Source: an uncultured Clostridia bacterium (GTDB lineage Bacteria > Bacillota > Clostridia > Christensenellales > Borkfalkiaceae). Taken from it: a stretch of DNA of 53,357 bases. Under the pieces are notes generated by a model. It saw nothing but the letters and a program-made list of their open reading frames with translations. It ran no database searches and was not told where the DNA came from. Positions 20,809 through 29,622 of this stretch are shown here, in pieces (the first letter of the stretch is position 1; each line of letters begins with the position of its first letter). The stretch covers positions 1-53,357 of the forward strand of contig CANQRP010000002.1 of assembly GCA_947626305.1 (NCBI GenBank), given 5' to 3'. Position numbers and translations under genes: made by a program.

Positions 20809-23124
20809 ATGAAAAAAATCGTCCGCGAATATAACTTTTCCCCGGAAGAACTGCATCGTGTCAAAGAACTTGCGCGCACGCTCGATCTCACCGAGACGAC
20901 GGCGAGCTTGCTCTTTTCGCGCGGTATGAAAGACGAGGAGAGCATGCGGCGTTTCTTGCATCCTTCCCGCAAAAACTTTCTCTCGCCCTATCTCATGCGC
21001 GGGATGAAGGAAGCGGTGGAGCTCCTTTCCCGTGCACGGGAAGAGGGCTGGCGCGTGGCGGTGTTCGGCGATTACGATGCGGACGGCATCGGCGCCTGCG
21101 CCATCATGCAGCGCGCACTCATGGCATACGGGATCGAGCCCTACCTCTACGTTCCCGAACGGGAGGAGGGGTACGGCATGAGCGTCGCCGCCATCGACGT
21201 TATTTTCGACGAATTTTTACCCGACCTCATCGTCACGGTGGATTGCGGGATCTCCAACTATAAAGAGGTGGAGTACATCAAGGAGCAGGGGGCATACGTC
21301 ATCGTCACCGACCACCACGAACTCCCCGAAGTGCTCCCCGACTGTATCTGCATCGACCCAAAATTGAAGGACGATTATCCCTACGACAACCTGTGCGGCG
21401 CGGGGGTCGCTTTCAAACTCGCCACGGCGCTCATCGGCGACGCGGCAAACGACCTCATCGATTTTTGCGCGCTCTCCACGGTGGCGGACAGTGTTCCGCT
21501 CACGGGGGAGAATCGGGACATCGTGTACGAGGGGCTGCGCTTGATGAAGCGGAAACTCCGCCCCGTGTTTGCGGCACTCCTCGGCAAGAACACGGAGATC
21601 ACGGCGCAGACGCTCGCGTTCAACATCGCGCCTCGCGTCAACGCGGCGGGAAGGATGCGGGACGCTCATGCGGCGTTGCAATTGTTTACTTCCGAGGACG
21701 AAGAGGAGATCTTCGAGCTTGCCGCAAAATTGCAAACTTATAATTCGGAGCGCCAGCAGCTGTGCGACGAACTTTACGACAAGGCGCGTGCGCAGATCGC
21801 GGAGGAAGGCGCATATCATAACATCGTCATGCTGGTGGGCGAAAATTGGCATGCGGGGCTCCTCGGCATTGCCGCCGCCCGCATTGCGGAGGAATTCGCC
21901 CGCCCCGTGATCCTGTTCGTCCGAAAGGGGAACATGCTTCGCGGCAGCGCGCGCAGTATCGAAAACGTCAACCTCTTCGAAGCGCTCAAAAGCGCCTCCG
22001 GGCTGATCGCGGAATTCGGCGGGCATGCGCAGGCGGCGGGCGTCAATGTCAGCGAAGAGAATTTCGAAAAGCTGAGAGAGGCGCTCGACGGCTATCTGCG
22101 GGAACACTACTCCCGCGATGAATTCGAGCCGTCGATCCCCGTCTGCGAGGAGATCGAAGGGGCGTTCCCGCATAAACTTGCCGAGGAACTCGAACTGCTC
22201 GAACCGTACGGCGTGGGCAACCGCCGCCCGTTGTTCGTCACTTCGCTAGAACGGACGAACGCCGCTCCCATCAAGCCGTTTTCTCCCCATCTTTCCCTCT
22301 CCGGGAACGGGATGGAGTTCATGTATTTCGGCGGTTATTCCGACTTGAAACTGCTCAAAAGCGGCGCGAAGAAGCAGGTCGTGTTCGAATGCAATCTGTC
22401 CACCTATCGCGGCAGAGAGAGCTTGAAGGGCTTTATCCGTGCCGTCGTGTACGACGGCGGCAGCCGTCCGCAGGGAATAGAGGGATTTGAGAATCTCGTC
22501 CGTTCTCTTCCCGGCGCGCAAAAGCCGCTCACGCTCCTCTCCGCGAAGGAGATCAACGCGCTGATCGCGGAGCGGGACGGTCGGAGCGCTTACGGGCTCT
22601 GCGTTGTGGCGCAGGAGTTCGAAACGCTGCAACTCTTTCCCGCCCTTGCGGACATTCCGCGGGACATCTTCCGCCTTTCGTCGGGGAGCGTGCGCAATGT
22701 TGTTTTGCTCCAACCCGACCCCGCCTGCGACTTGTCCGCCTATCGGGAGATCGTATTTTTGGAACGTCCCGTCGCGGTGCCCCAGCGGTTGGGTCACGCC
22801 GAGGTGTATGCCGACGCGGAACTCTCGGGCAGCGCGGAACTTGGCGAACTCGACCTTTCCCGCGAGGCGATGGTGGAGGCATTCCAAACGATACGGAGGC
22901 GAGAGGGGATCGCCGTTCAGCAGACGTATGCGGAAACGGCTGCGCTCTTGGGCGGAAACGGCAAGCAACTCGTCTTTGCGCTTGCGGTGTTCGAGGAGCT
23001 TGGGCTCATCACGACGGAGGGAGGACGGCTGCGGCTCGTGCGCGGTAAAAAAACGGAGCTCACGGAATCGAAGATCTATTCCGCGGCACTCTCTCTCACC
23101 CTTTCGCGTCGGGACGCGGAGTAG
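20809..23124 (+). CDS. recJ: Single-stranded-DNA-specific exonuclease RecJ
   Basis: VAVFGDYDADGIGACAIM...TVDCGISNYKEV...VIVTDHHELPEVLP...GRMRDAHAALQLF...GGHAQAAGVNV. Confidence 0.96.
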   Translation: MKKIVREYNFSPEELHRVKELARTLDLTETTASLLFSRGMKDEESMRRFLHPSRKNFLSPYLMRGMKEAVELLSRAREEGWRVAVFGDYDADGIGACAIMQRALMAYGIEPYLYVPEREEGYGMSVAAIDVIFDEFLPDLIVTVDCGISNYKEVEYIKEQGAYVIVTDHHELPEVLPDCICIDPKLKDDYPYDNLCGAGVAFKLATALIGDAANDLIDFCALSTVADSVPLTGENRDIVYEGLRLMKRKLRPVFAALLGKNTEITAQTLAFNIAPRVNAAGRMRDAHAALQLFTSEDEEEIFELAAKLQTYNSERQQLCDELYDKARAQIAEEGAYHNIVMLVGENWHAGLLGIAAARIAEEFARPVILFVRKGNMLRGSARSIENVNLFEALKSASGLIAEFGGHAQAAGVNVSEENFEKLREALDGYLREHYSRDEFEPSIPVCEEIEGAFPHKLAEELELLEPYGVGNRRPLFVTSLERTNAAPIKPFSPHLSLSGNGMEFMYFGGYSDLKLLKSGAKKQVVFECNLSTYRGRESLKGFIRAVVYDGGSRPQGIEGFENLVRSLPGAQKPLTLLSAKEINALIAERDGRSAYGLCVVAQEFETLQLFPALADIPRDIFRLSSGSVRNVVLLQPDPACDLSAYREIVFLERPVAVPQRLGHAEVYADAELSGSAELGELDLSREAMVEAFQTIRRREGIAVQQTYAETAALLGGNGKQLVFALAVFEELGLITTEGGRLRLVRGKKTELTESKIYSAALSLTLSRRDAE

Positions 23125-23147
23125 GGGCTTTCATACGAGGCGAATCT

Positions 23148-25274
23148 ATGGAACCGATTTTGATGAAGATATACGAATATTACACGGGCGAAGGGCGGGA
23201 CATCCTCCTGCGTGCCTACGATTTTGCCAAGGAGGCGCATCAGAACCAAAAGCGCGCCTCGGGCGAGCCGTACTTTATCCACCCGTGCGCAGTCGCCGAG
23301 ATCCTTGTCGACTTGGGGCTGGATACCGCCACCGTCGCGGGGGCGCTTCTGCATGACGTGATAGAAGATACCCCCTATACCGACGAAGACATCCGCCGCG
23401 AATTCGGCGAAGAGGTGCTCACACTTGTCTCCGGCGTCACAAAACTCGACCGCATCGTCTTCAAATCGCAGGAAGAGGAGGAGGCGGAGAACTTCCGCAA
23501 GATCTTCGTCGCCATGGCGAAGGATATCCGCGTCATCATCATCAAACTCGCAGACAGGTTGCACAATATGCGCTCTTTGAACTACCTCTCCGCGGAGCGG
23601 CAAAAGAAGATGGCGCAGGAGACGCTCGATATCTATGCGCCCATCGCGGGGCGATTGGGCATCAGCCAGATCAAGTGCGAGCTCGAGGATCTCTGCCTCA
23701 AATATCTCGATCCTTCCGCCTTCGAATTCCTCGTGGAAAACATCCATCAAAAGCTCGAAGAGCGCACCCGCTTTGTCGACTTTGTGGTGGAAGAGATCAA
23801 CGAGATCCTCACCGAATCGGGTATCCACGGCGAGGTGTTCGGGCGCCCCAAACATTTTTATTCCATCTATAAAAAGATGAAGACGAAGAACAAGACGCTG
23901 GACCAGATCTACGATCTGACGGCGGTTCGGGTCATCGTCGGCACGGTAGACGAGTGCTACGAAGTCCTCGGTAAGATCCATAAAAAGTGGAAGCCCATCC
24001 CCGGGCGCATCAAGGACTACATCGCCATGCCCAAGCCCAACTTGTACCAGTCGTTGCACACCACGGTCGTCACCAATTTCGGGCAGCCTTTCGAGATCCA
24101 GATCCGCACGGAAGAGATGCACCGCACGGCGGAATACGGCATCGCGGCGCATTGGAAATACAAGGAGAACCGCACCGAGGAGACCTCTCTCGACCAACGC
24201 ATCGCATGGATCCGCGAAGCGATGGAATGGCAGGGAGACCTCAAAGACAGCAAGGAATTTCTCGACACGGTAAAGGGCGAGATGTTCAGCACAGAGCTGT
24301 TGGTGTTCACTCCGCAGGGGAAGGTCATTTCGCTCCCCGCCGAGGCAACGCCCGTAGACTTTGCCTACGCCATCCACTCCGAAGTCGGCAATCACTGCAC
24401 GGGCGCCAAGGTCAACGGCAAGATCGTGCCTTTAAGCTCTACCCTCGAGCTCGGCGACGTCGTGGAGATCATCACCTCTCCCGGGTCCAAGGGACCCTCG
24501 CGCGATTGGCTGAAATTCATCAAATCCTCCTCCGCCAAGGCAAAGATCAAGGCGTTCTATAAAAAGAACATGAAGGAGGAGAATATCCGTCTCGGCAGGA
24601 GCATGCTCGAAGAGGCGGCAAAGCGCAAGGGGTACACCCTGAGCGACATCCTGACCGACGAGAGCTTCAAAAAAGTGTCCGAAAAGCTCTCCTTCGCCTC
24701 TATCGACGAGATGCTCGCCTCCATCGGCTACGGCGCCACAACGGTCAATCAAGTCCTTTTCAAACTCATCGATTACTTCAAAAAAGAAGTTCCCCAACCC
24801 ATCATGCCGCAGGAATACCGCGGCAAACTTGCCAAGGGGTCGGTCATCGTCAACGGCACCACGGGGCTCCTTGTCAACTTTGCGGGTTGCTGTTCCCCCG
24901 TCCCCGGAGACGACATCGTGGGCTTTGTCACGCGGGGAAGAGGCATCGTCATCCACCGCAGAGACTGCCCCAACATGCGCGGGGTGGAAGAGGAGCGGTT
25001 GCAGCCCGCGGAATGGATCACCGAGGGCGGTGAGCAGTTCAAGGCGGCGATCGTCGTTACGGCGGCGGAGCAGGGCGCGGCGATCGCGGCGATCGCGGGC
25101 AGCGTTGCCGAAATGAAGCTCGGCATCACCTCCATCAACGGCAGATACGACAAGAGCGAGAACGCCGTGGTCGATGTCACGGTAACGCTCACAAACCGTC
25201 AGGACGTCGAGGTGCTTCTCAAAAAGATCAAAGCGTACAACAACAAGATCTACGACGTTCGCCGCGGAACGTGA
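23148..25274 (+). CDS. relA: RelA/SpoT-family bifunctional (p)ppGpp synthetase/hydrolase
   Basis: HD hydrolase (LLHDVIEDTPYTDEDI), synthetase (RPKHFYSIYKKMKTKNKTLDQIYDLTAVRVIV), TGS and ACT domains. Confidence 0.96.
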   Translation: MEPILMKIYEYYTGEGRDILLRAYDFAKEAHQNQKRASGEPYFIHPCAVAEILVDLGLDTATVAGALLHDVIEDTPYTDEDIRREFGEEVLTLVSGVTKLDRIVFKSQEEEEAENFRKIFVAMAKDIRVIIIKLADRLHNMRSLNYLSAERQKKMAQETLDIYAPIAGRLGISQIKCELEDLCLKYLDPSAFEFLVENIHQKLEERTRFVDFVVEEINEILTESGIHGEVFGRPKHFYSIYKKMKTKNKTLDQIYDLTAVRVIVGTVDECYEVLGKIHKKWKPIPGRIKDYIAMPKPNLYQSLHTTVVTNFGQPFEIQIRTEEMHRTAEYGIAAHWKYKENRTEETSLDQRIAWIREAMEWQGDLKDSKEFLDTVKGEMFSTELLVFTPQGKVISLPAEATPVDFAYAIHSEVGNHCTGAKVNGKIVPLSSTLELGDVVEIITSPGSKGPSRDWLKFIKSSSAKAKIKAFYKKNMKEENIRLGRSMLEEAAKRKGYTLSDILTDESFKKVSEKLSFASIDEMLASIGYGATTVNQVLFKLIDYFKKEVPQPIMPQEYRGKLAKGSVIVNGTTGLLVNFAGCCSPVPGDDIVGFVTRGRGIVIHRRDCPNMRGVEEERLQPAEWITEGGEQFKAAIVVTAAEQGAAIAAIAGSVAEMKLGITSINGRYDKSENAVVDVTVTLTNRQDVEVLLKKIKAYNNKIYDVRRGT

Positions 25275-25903
25275 CGCCGCTACCGGAAATGAAGATCATA
25301 AAACTCTTTCCCGAAGGCTTTGCCGCAAACACGTACTTCGTCACAAAAGACGGGGAGCAGGCGCTCGTCATCGACCCCGCTCAGCCGCGCGTGATGGGGG
25401 AGGCGGAGAGGCTCGGGTTGAAAATCGGATATGTTCTGCTGACGCACGGTCATTTCGATCATATCGGCGGTTGCGCCGCGCTGAGAAGTGCTGGCGCGCA
25501 GGTCGGATGTTGTAAAACGGAGGAGCCGCTTGCCCTCCGGCATCATCTGGGCAACGAATTCGGTGTTGCCGTTTCGCCTTTTTCGGTCGACTTCACCGTA
25601 CGGGACGGAGAAGAGCTCGAACTTCTCGGGCTGCACATCAAGGTGCTCGCAACGCCAGGGCATACCGCGGGCAGCGTCTGCTATCTGTTTACGGACGGAG
25701 ACAGTCGGGCGCTCTTCACGGGGGATACCCTCTTTCGGGGCGAGGTGGGCAGAACGGATCTTCCCACGGGCAGCGGTCGGGCGCTCGAAGAGAGCCTGAA
25801 AAAGCTGTGCGCCCTTCCTTTTGACGCCCCCGTCTACGCGGGGCACGGCGACAATAGTACGCTCGGCTACGAAAAAACGCACAACAGGTACTTAAAATGC
25901 TGA
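25271..25903 (+). CDS. MBL-fold metallohydrolase (glyoxalase II-like); start GTG 25271 or ATG 25289
   Basis: LLTHGHFDHIGG; ATPGHTAGSVCYL; FTGDTLFRGEVGRTDLPTG. Confidence 0.92.
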   Translation: MTPLPEMKIIKLFPEGFAANTYFVTKDGEQALVIDPAQPRVMGEAERLGLKIGYVLLTHGHFDHIGGCAALRSAGAQVGCCKTEEPLALRHHLGNEFGVAVSPFSVDFTVRDGEELELLGLHIKVLATPGHTAGSVCYLFTDGDSRALFTGDTLFRGEVGRTDLPTGSGRALEESLKKLCALPFDAPVYAGHGDNSTLGYEKTHNRYLKC

Positions 25904-27345
25904 CCACTACCGAAAAATGGCTCGAACCCGAACTGATGGATGTCGTGCGGCTCTTCCCCTCCGAGGAAGAGCTTCTCCTTTCGCACACGATGCAAATTTT
26001 ACCCGCCCCCGCCTGCGTGGAGGGGGAGCTCGTCCGCAACACCGTCGCGCTCAACGGCGCGGCGCGCACGTTCGAAAACGATTTTTCCGCCGCGACGAAA
26101 ACGGAGCGGAAGAGCCTTCTCAAACGCTATGCAAAACTTGCGCTGTACGAGGTCTTGTCGGAACATTTTCATAAAGCGTTGCCGTGGGGTTCGCTCACGG
26201 GCATCCGTCCCACGCGGCTCGCCTACGGCGAACTCGAAAAGGGGAAAGATTTTCGCGAACTTTTCCGGCAGTTGAAGGTCTCGGAGGAGAATATCGAACT
26301 CGTCGCCCGCGTTTTGGAGGGGCAGAAAGGGGTGTACGAGCGCAAAGAGGGGAATGTCGACCTGTATGTCTCCCTGCCCTTCTGCCCGAGCAAGTGCAGT
26401 TATTGCTCGTTTATCACGGCACCCATCGACAGGACCCGTCAATTCGTACCCGCCTATCTCAATGCCCTCGAACGGGAGTTTGAGGCGGCAAAACCGCTCA
26501 TCAAAAACCTGCGCTCCGTCTACGTGGGGGGAGGCACGCCCTTTGTGCTCGAACCGAACGATCTCGAACGGGTGCTCAAAATGCTTTCCCCGCTTGCGAA
26601 GGGGGTAGAGTACACGGTGGAGGCGGGTCGCCCGGATGTGTTCACGACCGAAAAACTCGACCTGTGTCAAAAATATGGGGTAACACGCATTTGCATCAAT
26701 GCGCAGTCGTTTTCGGACAGAACGCTTGTCGCCATCGGCAGGAAGCACACCCGCGCCGATCTCTATAAGGCGTTCGAAATGGCAAAACCTTACCCCTTTA
26801 CCGTCAATTGCGACCTCATCGCGGGGCTCACGGGGGAGAGCGTGGAAGAATTCCGTTCGAGCGTGGAGGAGGCGATCGCGCTCTCGCCCGAAAATATCAC
26901 CGTACACACCCTCTGTCTCAAAAAGGGCGCAAAATTAAAGGAAGAGCATCTTTTGGGAACATCCCGCTCGCCCGCTCCCGCTTGCGGGGACGCTCATTCG
27001 CCTGCGCTGACTCTTCTTCCGGAGGAAAATCTTGCCGAAATGATCGCATTTTCGCGGGACGCCCTCACAAAAGCGGGCTTTGAACCGTACTATCTGTACC
27101 GTCAAAAATACATGGCGGGCGCGCATGAAAACGTCGGGTGGACAAAGCGGGGGTATGCCTCGGTGTACAACATCGACGTCATGGAGGAGAGCGCGGACAA
27201 CCTTGCGATCGGCTCCAACGCCATCACAAAGAGGGTGCTTTTGCGGGAGGGACGCATCGAGCGCCTCGGCTCTCCAAAGGACATCCCCACCTATCTCGAA
27301 AAGACGGAAAAACTCATCGAAGAAAAGAACGAATTGTTCTCTTGA
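25897..27345 (+). CDS. hemZ: Coproporphyrinogen dehydrogenase-like radical SAM protein HemZ
   Basis: VSLPFCPSKCSYCSFIT; SVYVGGGTPF; YYLYRQKYMAGAHENVGW. Confidence 0.9.
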   Translation: MLTTTEKWLEPELMDVVRLFPSEEELLLSHTMQILPAPACVEGELVRNTVALNGAARTFENDFSAATKTERKSLLKRYAKLALYEVLSEHFHKALPWGSLTGIRPTRLAYGELEKGKDFRELFRQLKVSEENIELVARVLEGQKGVYERKEGNVDLYVSLPFCPSKCSYCSFITAPIDRTRQFVPAYLNALEREFEAAKPLIKNLRSVYVGGGTPFVLEPNDLERVLKMLSPLAKGVEYTVEAGRPDVFTTEKLDLCQKYGVTRICINAQSFSDRTLVAIGRKHTRADLYKAFEMAKPYPFTVNCDLIAGLTGESVEEFRSSVEEAIALSPENITVHTLCLKKGAKLKEEHLLGTSRSPAPACGDAHSPALTLLPEENLAEMIAFSRDALTKAGFEPYYLYRQKYMAGAHENVGWTKRGYASVYNIDVMEESADNLAIGSNAITKRVLLREGRIERLGSPKDIPTYLEKTEKLIEEKNELFS

Positions 27346-27351
27346 AAGAGA

Positions 27352-27383
27352 GCGCCGCGCGGGCACTTGTGCCCGCGCGGCGC
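27352..27383. repeat. Perfect palindrome between convergent hemZ and mazF (15-bp arms)
   Basis: GCGCCGCGCGGGCAC-TT-GTGCCCGCGCGGCGC. Confidence 0.9.
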
Positions 27384-27389
27384 GTTATT

Positions 27390-27746
27390 TTATTCTCTGT
27401 TTTGTTCGGCAAAACCGAGGCTGATGAGAATGGCGCGGTTGACGCGCGACATCGTTGCGGGCGGCAGCTCGCCGATGCGGGACATCAACCGCTTTTTGTC
27501 GATCGTTCTGATCTGTTCGAGCAAAATAACGGAATCTTTTGCAAGCCCGAAAGCCTGCGGCAACTCGATATGGGTTGGGAGCCGCGCCTTGTGGATCTTG
27601 CTCGTGACGGCAGCGGCGATCACGGTGGGGGAGTATTTGTTGCCCGTGTCGTTCTGCACCACGAGCACGGGGCGCACGCCGCCCTGCTCGCTCCCCACAA
27701 CGGGGGAAAGATCGGCATAGTATAGTTCTCCGCGTTTTACAGTCAT
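27390..27746 (-). CDS. mazF: MazF/PemK (NdoA-like) endoribonuclease toxin
   Basis: [50 protein letters not shown]. Confidence 0.96.
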   Translation of the reverse strand: MTVKRGELYYADLSPVVGSEQGGVRPVLVVQNDTGNKYSPTVIAAAVTSKIHKARLPTHIELPQAFGLAKDSVILLEQIRTIDKKRLMSRIGELPPATMSRVNRAILISLGFAEQNRE

Positions 27747-27895
27747 ACGGCACCTTCTTTAGTGGGCATTCCCCTCGTTACTATTGTATGTAGCGCAGGA
27801 ATTTTTTGCCCACCGCAACGATATTTTTGTCCGTTTGCCCCCGATTTATACCTCGGAAACCCCGCCCCCATTTTCCCGAAAGGGCGTTTATTTAT

Positions 27896-27924
27896 TTGTG
27901 TTTTTCGAAAAAAAATGGTATAAT
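27896..27924 (+). promoter_or_regulatory. plsX promoter
   Basis: TTGTGT, 17-nt spacer, TATAAT. Confidence 0.6.
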
Positions 27925-27947
27925 CGAAAAAGCGAGGTATAAGCCGT

Positions 27948-28973
27948 ATGTTAAAGATTGTCGTAGACGCAATGGGGGGAGATCACGCTCCCCGCGAGAT
28001 CGTGGCGGGCGCCGTGGAGGCGCTCGACGCACGCAAAGACTTTCGGGTCGTTTTCACGGGGGACAAAGCCGCGATTTCGGCGGAATTGGATCGGCGGAAG
28101 TGCGACCTCTCCCGCGTGGAGATCGTGCCCTGCACCGAAGTCATCACAAACGACGATGTCCCCACGCACGCCGTCCGCACGAAAAAAGACAGTTCGCTTG
28201 CGGTGGGGCTGCGTCTTGTCAAGGAGAACGAGGAGTACGGCGGCTTTGTCTCGGCGGGCTCCACGGGCGCCGTTCTGACGGGCGGCATTTTACTGCTTGG
28301 CAGGATCAAGGGCGTCATGCGCCCCGCGCTCTGCCCGGGGATCCCCAACGTGCGCGGCACGCGGACGCTGCTGTGCGACTGCGGCGCCAACGCCGAATGC
28401 AAACCTCAATATCTGCAACAGTTCGCGGTCATGGCAACGGCATACGGGAAAGCGGCGTACGGGATGAAGGACCCCTCCGTGGGGCTGCTCAACAACGGCA
28501 CCGAGGAACATAAGGGAGACCCTTTGCATCGCGAGGCTTACGAACTTCTCAAAGAGACGCAGGGCATCCGCTTCGTCGGCAATGTCGAAGGACGGGACAT
28601 CATGTTCGGCGACGTCGACATCGTAGTTGCGGACGGGTTTTCGGGCAACATCGCCCTGAAAGCGGCGGAAGGGTGCGGAAAAACCGTCTCCGCCATCTTG
28701 AAACAGGAATTCAAACGCAATCTCGGCAGCAAGCTCACTTACCTGCTTGCCCGCAAGCAGATCGGTGAGCTGCGCGACATTCTCGATTATGCAAAGCTCG
28801 GCGGTTCCGTCTTTTTGGGGCTGAAAAAGGTGGTCATCAAATCGCACGGCAATTCCAAGGCAAACGCCATCCTTCCCTCCGTCGTGCAGGCGGTGGACGC
28901 AAGCCGGGGCGATCTCGTCGGCAGGATCGGGGAGATGTTGCAGTCGTGCGGTCTGGGGGAGAACGATGAATAG
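27948..28973 (+). CDS. plsX: Phosphate acyltransferase PlsX
   Basis: MLKIVVDAMGGDHAPREIVAGAVEAL...GLLNNGTEEHKGDPLHREAYELL. Confidence 0.97.
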   Translation: MLKIVVDAMGGDHAPREIVAGAVEALDARKDFRVVFTGDKAAISAELDRRKCDLSRVEIVPCTEVITNDDVPTHAVRTKKDSSLAVGLRLVKENEEYGGFVSAGSTGAVLTGGILLLGRIKGVMRPALCPGIPNVRGTRTLLCDCGANAECKPQYLQQFAVMATAYGKAAYGMKDPSVGLLNNGTEEHKGDPLHREAYELLKETQGIRFVGNVEGRDIMFGDVDIVVADGFSGNIALKAAEGCGKTVSAILKQEFKRNLGSKLTYLLARKQIGELRDILDYAKLGGSVFLGLKKVVIKSHGNSKANAILPSVVQAVDASRGDLVGRIGEMLQSCGLGENDE

Positions 28974-29622
28974 CGGCGAGGAGTTCACGAAAGAACTTCT
29001 CAAAGAGGCGGAAGATGCGATCGGCTACTCTTTCCGGGATCGGTCCCTCCTGTGGGCGAGCCTCACGCACAAGTCTTATTCCAACGTAAACGGCGGCGAG
29101 AACAACGAGCGACTCGAATTTTTGGGGGACGCGGTGCTCGAACTCATCGTGTCCGAGTGGCTTTACGCCGCCTTCCCGCAGGCGGAAGAGGGAGAACTCA
29201 CCACTCTCCGTCAGCAGTATGTCTCCAAAACGGCGCTGGCGAATTTGTGCAAAAGAGCGGGTTTCATGCGCTTCCTGCGCTACATGGGCGGGGCGCGGAA
29301 TCTCGGTTCCAAAACGGTGGAGAGCCTCCCCGAGGCGATCCTCGGCGCCGTCTATTTGGACGGAGGGCTGAAAGAAGCGCGGGCGTTCGTGAGCAGATTC
29401 GTCGTCGCCGCGCACACCGAAAACTATAAATCGCTCTTGCAGGAACATGTGCAGAAGCATACCAAGCAGACGCCCGTCTATGCGCTCGGCGAGAAGAAGG
29501 GGAAGTACGTCTGCACCGTGAGCGCCATGGGCGAGACGGGGGAAGGGGAAGGTCAGAGCAAGCAGGCGGCGGAGATCGCCGCGGCGGAAAAACTTTATCG
29601 CAAATTAACGGAGCGTTCATGA
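28966..29622 (+). CDS. rnc: Ribonuclease III
   Basis: SLTHKSYSNVNGGENNERLEFLGDAVLELIVS; C-terminal dsRBD. Confidence 0.97.
   Translation: MNSGEEFTKELLKEAEDAIGYSFRDRSLLWASLTHKSYSNVNGGENNERLEFLGDAVLELIVSEWLYAAFPQAEEGELTTLRQQYVSKTALANLCKRAGFMRFLRYMGGARNLGSKTVESLPEAILGAVYLDGGLKEARAFVSRFVVAAHTENYKSLLQEHVQKHTKQTPVYALGEKKGKYVCTVSAMGETGEGEGQSKQAAEIAAAEKLYRKLTERS

Noticed and set aside
27385-27753. 122-aa minus-strand ORF overlapping mazF as a possible antitoxin
   Set aside because: Same strand but different frame over the whole mazF gene; Arg-rich shadow translation with no antitoxin features.
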